Shown in pieces: positions 7,499 to 13,500 of a stretch of 14,999 nt of DNA. The position numbers and the translations under genes are program-made. The stretch is from CAZHGD01 sp964531735 (GTDB lineage: Bacteria > Armatimonadota > UBA10988), in the NCBI GenBank assembly GCA_964531735.1, contig CAZHGD010000184.1, positions 1 to 14,999 on the forward strand. Direction: 5' to 3'. How positions within the stretch are numbered: position 1 is the stretch's first letter; every line of letters begins with the position of its first letter. The notes under the pieces are model-generated. The model saw only the letters and a list, made by a program, of their open reading frames with translations, did no database searches and had not been told where the DNA came from.

Positions 7499-8647
7499 TC
7501 ACTCGCTTGGGGGTGGTTCGTAGGCGCAGGCCGGATCGGCGGCGAAGGCGTTGCCGGTGACGCCGTAGGCGCGCGCGCGCGAGCCGCCGCAGACCACGCG
7601 GTAGTCGCAGGCGCCGCACTTGCCCTCCAGGCGGTCCGGGTCGCGGAGGCTGCGGAACAGGTCGCTGTGGCGGTAGATGTCGACCAGCGACTGCTCGCGC
7701 ACGTTGCCGCCGCTCAACGGCAGGAAGCCGCTGGGGTAGACCTCGCCCACGTGCGAGATGAACACGAACCCCTTGCCGTCGTTGACGCCCTGCACCGGCC
7801 GGTCGAGGCCGTCTTCATACCGGAAACCCGCGCCGGCGAAGGTCACCGGCGCGCCCTCCGCCGCAGCCCGCCGGCGCTGGATCGCCACCCGCCGGTAGAA
7901 CGGCGCCGCGGTGCTCTTGATGTCGAGACCGCCTTGCTCGCCCATTTCGGCCAGCCGGTGCATGACCTCTTCGTGTTGCTGCGGCGAGATCATCTGCTCG
8001 GCCTCGGCCCGCCCGGTGGGCACCAGGAAGAACACGCTCCATTGCACCGCGCCGCTGGCGGAGACCATCGCCGCCAGTTCGGGCAGCAGGTCGACGTTGG
8101 TCGTGGTGACGCTGGTGTTGACCTGGAACGGCAGGTCGATCTGGCGCAAGTCGGCGAGGATGGCCAGCGTGCGCTCGAACGAACCGGCGAAGCCGCGGAA
8201 CGCATCGTGGACCGCGGCATTCGGCCCGTCGAGGCTGATCGCCACCCGCGCCACACCGGCGTCCTTGGCGCGCTGCAAGCGCTCGCGCGTCACCAGGGCG
8301 GTGGCACTCGGCGTTAGGGCCACGCGCAGGCCGATCGCCTGGCCATGGGCGATCAGCTCATAGAGGTCGGGGCGCATCATCGGGTCGCCGCCGGTGATGA
8401 CGAACACCGGGCTGCCGAACTCGCGGATCTGGTCGAGCAGGTGCTGGCCCTCCGCGGTGGTCAGTTCCTGCGGGTGGCGCTTGGGTTGGGCCACCGCCCG
8501 GCAGTGCACGCACCGCAGCGCGCAGGCTCGGGTCACCTCCCAGATGACGGTGAACGGCGTCAGGTTGAAGTCAATGCGCGACATCCAACCGTCGTGGGTG
8601 GCGCGCTCGGCGGCGCCCGGATGGCCCTTGGCGTGGGGGTGACTCAT
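7499..8647 (-). CDS. NirJ/AhbD-like radical SAM/SPASM protein (TIGR04053-type)
   Basis: This is a 382-residue radical SAM enzyme. The [4Fe-4S] site that binds S-adenosylmethionine is CALRCVHC (C42, C46, C49), followed by GGDP (86-89) and a TIM-barrel pattern (AISLDGPN). The C-terminal SPASM region has C344, C347, C353 and C374. The usual upstream SPASM cysteine is replaced by Ser in GEVYPSGFLPL (S306). The motifs PFTVIWEVTRAC, TLxPSATxLVT and IKSTAAPFYRRV resemble the TIGR04053 family, a relative of NirJ and AhbD. Beside ahbC, a likely role is the AhbD step, decarboxylation of iron-coproporphyrin III propionates to give haem b. This is inferred from position and family and not shown by the residues. 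The start overlaps the ahbC stop as ATGA (8644-8647), with GGAGGT 6 nt upstream. An internal ATG at residue 22 lacks such a site. Confidence 0.85.
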   Translation of the reverse strand: MSHPHAKGHPGAAERATHDGWMSRIDFNLTPFTVIWEVTRACALRCVHCRAVAQPKRHPQELTTAEGQHLLDQIREFGSPVFVITGGDPMMRPDLYELIAHGQAIGLRVALTPSATALVTRERLQRAKDAGVARVAISLDGPNAAVHDAFRGFAGSFERTLAILADLRQIDLPFQVNTSVTTTNVDLLPELAAMVSASGAVQWSVFFLVPTGRAEAEQMISPQQHEEVMHRLAEMGEQGGLDIKSTAAPFYRRVAIQRRRAAAEGAPVTFAGAGFRYEDGLDRPVQGVNDGKGFVFISHVGEVYPSGFLPLSGGNVREQSLVDIYRHSDLFRSLRDPDRLEGKCGACDYRVVCGGSRARAYGVTGNAFAADPACAYEPPPSE

Positions 8648-9876
8648 GGCACCACCTCCGGTGCCGGCGGCAGGTCGACGGCCGGGAGCGGCTTGGCCAG
8701 GTCAATCTCGGCCTCGGTCAGGTAGCAGGCCGGGTCCTCGGCGCGCCAGTCGCCGTGCAGGCTGTGCGCCCGAACGCGCAGGTTGCCGTTGCAGATGCTG
8801 TGGAACCGGCAGCGCGCGCATTTGCCGCCGATCCGGCGCGGGCGCTCCTTCATCAGCGCCATCACCGGATGGGAGCGGTCCTCCCAGATCTGCGAGAACG
8901 GCCGGTCGCGGACATTGCCCAGGTTGACGTGCCATGAGAACTGGTCGGGATGTACATTGCCGAGATTATCGACACAGCCGATGGCAATTCCCGACTGATT
9001 GCCCCCGTTCCAAACGAGCATCTGGTAGACCTGCGCCGCCCAGTCGGGATCCTCCTGCTCAAGGCGCAGGAACAGGTAGGCGTTGTCGGTGTGGTTGTCG
9101 ACCGTCAGGATGTCCTTGTCCAGACCGCGGTCGTGGTAGTCGCGCGTGCGGTCGAAGACGTAACCGACGGCTCGGCGGGTCTCCTCGCCGGTCAGGTCGA
9201 ACCGCTTGAGCTTCTCGCCGCGGCCGGCGTAGGCCAGGTGGTAGAAGCAGCAGCGTGGGATGTCCTCGCTCTCCAGCAGGTCGAAGATGCCCGGCAGCTC
9301 GTCGAGGTTGAGCTTGTGGACCGTGTAGCGCAGGCCGACGCGAATGTCGCGCTCGCGGCAGCGCCGGATGCCCGCGAGCGAGGCGTCGAACGCGCCGGGC
9401 ACGCCGCGCACCTGGTCGTGCACGTCGCGCAGGCCGTCCAGCGAGACGCCAACGTAACTGAAGCCGGTCGCCTTGATGCGGTCGGCGGTGGCGTCGTCGA
9501 GGTGCGTGCCGTTGGTCGACAGCACGGCGCGCATGCCCAGTTCGATGGCGTAGCCGGCCAGCTCGAACAGATCCGGCCGCAGCAGGGGCTCACCGCCGCT
9601 GAACAGCACCACCGGGATCTGGAAGCTGGCCAGGTCGCGCAGGAGCGCGCGGCCCTCAGCGGTGGTCAATTCGCCCGCGAACGGCTTGTCGGCGGCATTG
9701 GCGTAGCAATGCACGCAGCGCAGGTCGCAGCGCCGCGTGCAGTTCCAGACCACCACCGGCTTCTTGTCGGCGCTGAAATGCAGTAGCCCGGCCGGCAGCT
9801 TGGCCGAGTGCCGGCCGTAACGCAAGGCATCACCCGGCGTGGCCGTGCGGCAGAGCAGACGCGTAACACTCAGCAT
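8644..9876 (-). CDS. ahbC: 12,18-didecarboxysiroheme deacetylase, AhbC/NirJ1-like radical SAM enzyme
   Basis: AhbC converts 12,18-didecarboxysiroheme to iron-coproporphyrin III by removing two acetate side chains, in the siroheme-dependent haem pathway of archaea and some anaerobic bacteria. The 410-residue protein begins MLSVTRLLC and has the AhbC/NirJ1 block DALRYGR (16-22), then KKPVVVWNCTRRCDLRCVHC. The radical SAM cysteines are C50, C54 and C57, with SGGEP at 93-97. The C-terminal SPASM region contains C301, C353, C356, C362 and C384, and closes with NGNLRVRA and DPACYL as in family members. NirJ1 of heliobacteria is a close alternative name, and a haem d1 enzyme (NirJ) is possible but less likely without other nir genes. 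The start ATG 9876 has only a weak purine stretch (AGGGAAG, about 12 nt upstream). It is the first gene of the haem/nrf cluster, 75 nt after the redoxin gene ends. Confidence 0.87.
   Translation of the reverse strand: MLSVTRLLCRTATPGDALRYGRHSAKLPAGLLHFSADKKPVVVWNCTRRCDLRCVHCYANAADKPFAGELTTAEGRALLRDLASFQIPVVLFSGGEPLLRPDLFELAGYAIELGMRAVLSTNGTHLDDATADRIKATGFSYVGVSLDGLRDVHDQVRGVPGAFDASLAGIRRCRERDIRVGLRYTVHKLNLDELPGIFDLLESEDIPRCCFYHLAYAGRGEKLKRFDLTGEETRRAVGYVFDRTRDYHDRGLDKDILTVDNHTDNAYLFLRLEQEDPDWAAQVYQMLVWNGGNQSGIAIGCVDNLGNVHPDQFSWHVNLGNVRDRPFSQIWEDRSHPVMALMKERPRRIGGKCARCRFHSICNGNLRVRAHSLHGDWRAEDPACYLTEAEIDLAKPLPAVDLPPAPEVVP
8654..8659 (-). promoter_or_regulatory. Ribosome binding site for the second radical SAM gene, inside ahbC
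   Basis: A full GGAGGT on the minus strand lies 6 nt before ATG 8647, inside the last codons of ahbC. With the 4-nt ATGA overlap it indicates translational coupling and fixes the start. Confidence 0.85.
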
Positions 9877-9905
9877 GGCGACTAGTGACTTCCCTATCTG
9901 TTTAT

Positions 9906-9949
9906 CGATGCAAGCAAGTGGCCACGGTGGCGGCCACTTGCCGGCATCG
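9906..9949 (-). terminator. Long hairpin after the redoxin gene, candidate terminator
   Basis: CGATGC (9906-9911) pairs with GCATCG (9944-9949), and GCAAGTGGCC (9914-9923) pairs with GGCCACTTGC (9932-9941). This gives a 16-bp stem with a 2x2 internal loop and an 8-nt end loop. It starts 2 nt after the redoxin stop, in the 75-nt gap before ahbC. A U-run is lacking on the minus-strand RNA (AUAAACAG follows), so termination may be partial, or the element may instead control the ahbC-nrf operon. Confidence 0.55.
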
Positions 9950-9951
9950 GG

Positions 9952-10890
9952 TTACTCCATGGCGATGGTGCCCGCCAGTCGGGCGAGCAGGCGCGAGCAG
10001 TCATCGGCGCGGTCTTTCGGCGCCTGTACCATGACGCCGCGCAGCATCTTGCCGTGCGCCCAGACGACGCAGGCCAGAGCGTGCGGCGCACCGCTGATCT
10101 CCACCCGATAGGCTGGTGTGCGACCGACGCTCAGTGGTTCGAGCACGCGCGCCGTGGCGCCCTGCAGCAGGCCGCGCAGCAGGTCAGGCGTCAACGGCTG
10201 GTTGGGCGCCGGCGATGGCAGATCGCCGACCATCACGTAGGTGTCGGCCAGCTTGGCGTGACGCCAAGTCAGCGTGCCGGGCATCGCCGGGTCCCACTTG
10301 GGCCACTCGGCGGGCAGCGCCATGCGCAGGCCCTTGAGCACGGCCTGTGGCGCGGTCAGCTCGCCGGCCAACGCTGTCTCGCCATCGCGCTGCTTGACGG
10401 CCAGCACCTGGGTCAGGATCTCGTCGCCGTGCTTGTCGACGTTGACGTTCTTCAGCACCGCGCGCACGATCAGCGCCGGGTCGAGAATGAACGTCCAGCG
10501 GGCGGCCACGCCGGTCGGTGCCAGCGCCCCGTAAGCGTCGGTCACTCGCTTGTCCACGTCGGCCAGCAGCGGCATCTTGAGCTGCTGCTGCGCGCAGAAT
10601 GCCTTCTTCGAGGCGACATCCTGCACGCTGATGCCGTAGACGGCGATGCCCAGATCCTGCAGATCCTGGTACAGGCTGCTGACGCTCCGCGCCTGGCGCG
10701 TGCAGCCGGCGGTACCGTCCTTCGGGTAGAAGAACAGCGCCACATAGCGGTGCCCGTACTCGGCGTAGAGATCGCGCACGGTGCCGGTCTGGTCCGGCAA
10801 CTTGAAAGCGGGGGCGAGATCGCCCTCGCTGACGGCGCCCAACACCGGTGCCCAGGCCAGGCACGCGGCGACAACCCACACTCTCCTCAT
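9952..10890 (-). CDS. Exported PrxQ/Bcp-like peroxiredoxin with an unassigned C-terminal domain
   Basis: This 312-residue protein has a likely signal peptide (residues 1-19, VWVVAACLAWAPVLGA) and an AhpC/TSA thioredoxin fold at ~22-165. The peroxidatic motif P-x3-T-x2-C is YPKDGTAGC, with C63, P56 and T60; R132 fits the conserved arginine. PrxQ enzymes often have a resolving cysteine five residues after the first; here that residue is Arg. C99 in KKAFCAQQ is the only nearby alternative, so it may be a 1-Cys type or use another partner. Residues ~180-312 form an extra domain that I do not recognise, with no clear motifs. The predicted role is removal of peroxides in the periplasm. The start at ATG 10890 is set by AAGGGG (10900-10905), 9 nt upstream, and overlaps the previous gene's stop as ATGA. 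A longer frame reaching 11205 is a shadow of that gene. Confidence 0.82.
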   Translation of the reverse strand: MRRVWVVAACLAWAPVLGAVSEGDLAPAFKLPDQTGTVRDLYAEYGHRYVALFFYPKDGTAGCTRQARSVSSLYQDLQDLGIAVYGISVQDVASKKAFCAQQQLKMPLLADVDKRVTDAYGALAPTGVAARWTFILDPALIVRAVLKNVNVDKHGDEILTQVLAVKQRDGETALAGELTAPQAVLKGLRMALPAEWPKWDPAMPGTLTWRHAKLADTYVMVGDLPSPAPNQPLTPDLLRGLLQGATARVLEPLSVGRTPAYRVEISGAPHALACVVWAHGKMLRGVMVQAPKDRADDCSRLLARLAGTIAME

Positions 10891-11432
10891 GACCTTTTGC
10901 CCCTTACGACCTGGAACGTGCACTGCCGACCGTCGGCCAGGCGCAACGTGAAGTCGAAAGGCTGTGCGGGCCGGACGACCGGGCACAGCCAGTCGAACTC
11001 GAAGATGCCCCGGGCCTCGCCGGCATGATGCGTTGCCGGCACGGTGCCGAGCAGAGGATGCGGGTAGGTGCGGCCGGCTGGGCGCTGCATCAGCTCGTTG
11101 CGGATCAGCCACACCTTGTCCTGGAGCACCCAACCGCCCTGGAGGACGGCCCCGCCGTCGACGCCGATGCGCTCGCGCAGCGGCACTGCGCCGCCGGGCC
11201 GCCACAAGTGGATCTGGACCACCGCGGTCTGGCGACCGCCCGGCCGGCTGACCAACTCGAAGCGCTCAACGCGCACCTGGAACGGTCCCAGTGTCTGCTG
11301 GCCAGCCCCGTAGCCGGCCACCGCCAGCGAGTGCTGGGCCGCCCGGCCGGCGCCGCCCAGCGCCGCCAGACCGAGCACCAGGGCCAACCCGGCCACGATG
11401 GCCACACCGGTACGAGACAGGTATCCGCGCAT
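10887..11432 (-). CDS. Unrecognised membrane-anchored protein coupled to the peroxiredoxin
   Basis: I do not recognise this 181-residue protein. It has a short basic start (MRGYLSRTG), a hydrophobic segment at ~8-29 (VAIVAGLALVLGLAALGG) and then a soluble part rich in beta-type stretches, such as FQVRVERFELV, TAVVQIHLW and FDFTLRLADG. It ends with CTFQVVRGKRS. Two cysteines (C150, C171) could form a disulfide outside the membrane. There is no haem or metal motif. The start is ATG 11432, with GGGAG (11439-11443) 6 nt upstream; the in-frame ATG 11447 and GTG 11462 have no such site. Its stop overlaps the peroxiredoxin start by 4 nt (ATGA, 10887-10890), so the two are probably made together and may act together in the envelope. 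Confidence 0.75.
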   Translation of the reverse strand: MRGYLSRTGVAIVAGLALVLGLAALGGAGRAAQHSLAVAGYGAGQQTLGPFQVRVERFELVSRPGGRQTAVVQIHLWRPGGAVPLRERIGVDGGAVLQGGWVLQDKVWLIRNELMQRPAGRTYPHPLLGTVPATHHAGEARGIFEFDWLCPVVRPAQPFDFTLRLADGRQCTFQVVRGKRS

Positions 11433-11438
11433 CGGCGA

Positions 11439-11443
11439 CTCCC
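11439..11443 (-). promoter_or_regulatory. Ribosome binding site selecting the start of the membrane-anchored protein
   Basis: GGGAG on the minus strand lies 6 nt before ATG 11432. It favours this start over ATG 11447 and GTG 11462. Confidence 0.6.
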
Positions 11444-11466
11444 GCATCGGCCATGCCGACACCGCT

Positions 11467-11472
11467 ATTGTA
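11467..11472 (-). promoter_or_regulatory. Possible -10 element upstream of the coupled pair
   Basis: TACAAT on the minus strand lies about 35 nt before ATG 11432, in the 96-nt gap after the FG-GAP gene. It matches the -10 consensus at 5 of 6 positions, but I see no good -35 hexamer at 16-18 nt spacing. It is a weak call. Confidence 0.25.
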
Positions 11473-11528
11473 CGTTCTTCAACGTCGGCGCGTGTTGATC
11501 CTTCGTTGTGGCTGGCCTTGGCCGGTGA

Positions 11529-13400
11529 CTACCGCCGCGTCAGCTCGCCGCCCAGGTGGTAGCAGCCGAAGGTCGACTGCGGCGAACCGCAGATCAGCGG
11601 TGTGCGGTCGACGGTCCAGCGCTGCTCGCGCAGCCAGCCGCGCTCGGCACGCCGCTCGAAGGTGGTGCCGGCCACGGCGCACGGATCGGGGAAGATGCCC
11701 TGCGCGTCCGGATCGGCGGCCAACCACAGGAAGTAGCGCTCGCCGACCAGGTCGTCGGGGTCGCCCGCCGAGGTCGAGTTCTCGTAGAGGCGCGCCGGGA
11801 ACTCGTGCATCTCGGTCAGCAAGGCATACTCGCCGAACATATTCGGCGTGCCGCCCTCGATGCTGGTGCGCAGGTGCTGCTCCAGGCGATTGCGGGCCGC
11901 TCGCTGGATGTTGTAGATGGTCTGCGTCGAGCTGCCGTCCTCTTCCATGGCCACGATGGTGGCACCGAACACCTCCGGCTGCTTCCCCGCCAGGATGTCG
12001 GACGCGGTGGGCAAAGAGGTGCTGCCGAACTCGACCACGCCCATGGTGTCCGGCACCAGGTACTCGCGCCCGATCACCGGACGCGAGATCCAGTTGGCGT
12101 GCCACGGCGTGATGAAGGTGCGCAGCGAATCGCGGGCACCGAAGCGCGCGCGGTAGCCGAGCGTCAGCAGGTACGGTTCGTCGCTGGCCTCGTTGGCTCG
12201 TACGAACTTCAGGCGGTTGATCTTCAGGCGCCATTCGGCGCTCTGGCCGAACGTGGCCAGGGCCACGTACGCCGCGCCAGGCTGGCCCGGGTTGGAGTTA
12301 CGCACCAAGGTCGCGAGGTCGTCCTTGCCGTCACCGTTGAAATCGCCGACGAGCGGCGTCTCGCGATCGATGCAGAAGAACTCGTGACGGCGGACGGCCG
12401 GCCCGAACCGGTGGTTGAGCTGCGGCGGGCGGCCGGCGGACAGCCAGGTGGTGACGTCACCCGCGGGGTCGTTCTCGCGCAGGGCCGGGTTCGGTTGGCC
12501 GCGCCGGAAGCCGACCAGGTCGGTGCGGCCGTCGCCGTTGAAGTCACCGCCCAGCATGAACTCGTTGTTCCGGCCGACGGCCTGGCTCCAGACGCGGCTC
12601 TCGCTGAACGAGTTGCCTTGCGACAGGGCCACGAACACGGTGCCGCGCGCCGGGCCTGAGGTGGAAGAACCGATCAGGGTCGCGATGTCGTCGCGGTGGT
12701 CGCCGTCGAAGTCGCCGATGACCGGTTGCTCCGCGCCGACGCAGAAGTAGTTGTGCCACTTGGTGGCCGGGCCGAACCGGTCGCCCAAGTTCAGCGCCAC
12801 TTCGACGTTGCCGGCACCGTTACCGGTGCGCTCGTCCTTGGCAAAGCAGATTACGTCGTCGCGCCCGTCGCCGTCGAAATCGCCGACCGCCGGCGTCTCA
12901 CGGCCGGTGCAGAAGCGGTCGCTCCAGGGCGCGCGCGTCTCGAAGCCACGCCGGTTGCTCAGCGCCACGTAGACCACGCCGGCCTCGGGCGCCGGCCGAG
13001 TGTCGCGCACGAAGGCCGCCAGGTCGTCGGCACCGTCGCCGTTGAAGTCGCCGACCACCGGCAGCTCGCGCGCGTTGCACAAGCGCCGCCCGGCCGGGAT
13101 GGCCGGGCCGAACCGCCGACCATCGGAGAAATGCAGCCAGCCGCTGCCCTCGCCGTCCTGCGCCAGGACCAGGAGGTCATCCTTGCCGTCGCCGTCGAAG
13201 TCGCCGACCAGCGCCAGCTCGCCGTGCGAGGCCACTTCGGCCTGCCACAACTCGCCCGGGTCGGGCCCGAAGACGTTGGGCACCCGACAGGCCGCCGGCA
13301 AGCCACTGCCCGGCGGCGTGCGCCAGTGCGGGTGGTTGCGCGCCGCCCAGAGAGGTCCGGCCAGCAGTCCGACCGACAACAGCAGCATCCACCGACGCAT
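11529..13400 (-). CDS. Secreted FG-GAP/VCBS repeat protein
   Basis: This 623-residue protein has a signal peptide at residues 1-20 (MLLLSVGLLAGPLWA). Six Asp-rich FG-GAP/VCBS loops follow: DFDGDGKDD (67), DFNGDGADD (118), DFDGDGRDD (174), DFDGDHRDD (230), DFNGDGRTD (286) and DFNGDGKDD (353). Such loops bind calcium within integrin-like beta-propeller blades. The fourth has His for Gly, and the fifth has Thr for one Asp. From ~residue 388 to the end is a region of about 235 residues that I do not recognise, beginning EWRLKINRLKFVRANEASDE and ending near TFGCYHLGGELTRR. The start at ATG 13400 is set by AAGGAG (13407-13412), 6 nt upstream; a longer frame to 13643 runs into the next gene. The protein is probably outside the cell and may bind polymers or other proteins, but this is inference. 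The flanking gaps of 96 and 100 nt leave operon membership open. Confidence 0.88.
   Translation of the reverse strand: MRRWMLLLSVGLLAGPLWAARNHPHWRTPPGSGLPAACRVPNVFGPDPGELWQAEVASHGELALVGDFDGDGKDDLLVLAQDGEGSGWLHFSDGRRFGPAIPAGRRLCNARELPVVGDFNGDGADDLAAFVRDTRPAPEAGVVYVALSNRRGFETRAPWSDRFCTGRETPAVGDFDGDGRDDVICFAKDERTGNGAGNVEVALNLGDRFGPATKWHNYFCVGAEQPVIGDFDGDHRDDIATLIGSSTSGPARGTVFVALSQGNSFSESRVWSQAVGRNNEFMLGGDFNGDGRTDLVGFRRGQPNPALRENDPAGDVTTWLSAGRPPQLNHRFGPAVRRHEFFCIDRETPLVGDFNGDGKDDLATLVRNSNPGQPGAAYVALATFGQSAEWRLKINRLKFVRANEASDEPYLLTLGYRARFGARDSLRTFITPWHANWISRPVIGREYLVPDTMGVVEFGSTSLPTASDILAGKQPEVFGATIVAMEEDGSSTQTIYNIQRAARNRLEQHLRTSIEGGTPNMFGEYALLTEMHEFPARLYENSTSAGDPDDLVGERYFLWLAADPDAQGIFPDPCAVAGTTFERRAERGWLREQRWTVDRTPLICGSPQSTFGCYHLGGELTRR
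12309..13202 (-). repeat. Six coding FG-GAP repeats
   Basis: The segment coding for the six Asp-rich loops has a recurring DNA core, GTCGGCGACTTCAACGGCGA and close variants, at intervals of about 150-200 bases. The spacing is uneven and the sequence between copies differs, so this is an old protein-domain repeat and not a recent tandem duplication. Confidence 0.75.
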
Positions 13401-13406
13401 CGGGCG

Positions 13407-13412
13407 CTCCTT
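13407..13412 (-). promoter_or_regulatory. Ribosome binding site fixing the FG-GAP protein start
   Basis: AAGGAG on the minus strand lies 6 nt before ATG 13400, directly ahead of a typical signal peptide. It excludes the longer frame beginning at 13643. Confidence 0.8.
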
Positions 13413-13441
13413 CCGTGGTCGCCAGGCACGACGCGACTTCT

Positions 13442-13454
13442 GATACCGGGTATC
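13442..13454. promoter_or_regulatory. Small palindrome upstream of the FG-GAP gene
   Basis: GATACC and GGTATC flank a single G, a perfect 6-1-6 inverted repeat in the 100-nt gap before the FG-GAP gene, about 42 nt from its start. The position suits an operator, but no regulator is in view and a chance origin is possible. Confidence 0.25.
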
Positions 13455-13500
13455 CGTATCGTGTCTGACGGTTCGACGCCGCGCTCCGACAACCTTCGGG

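Noticed and set aside
6800..8317. Long + strand open frame opposite nrfH and the radical SAM gene
   Set aside because: It is antisense to clear genes with haem and radical SAM motifs, and its translation is low-complexity Ala/Arg/Val sequence typical of GC-rich shadow frames.
10891..11205. N-terminal extension of the peroxiredoxin frame
   Set aside because: It is Arg/Ala-rich shadow sequence overlapping the upstream gene; a signal peptide and binding site set the start at 10890.
12309..13202. Regular repeats as a possible CRISPR array
   Set aside because: The repeats are in frame and encode DxDGDG calcium loops, with unequal spacing and variable copies.
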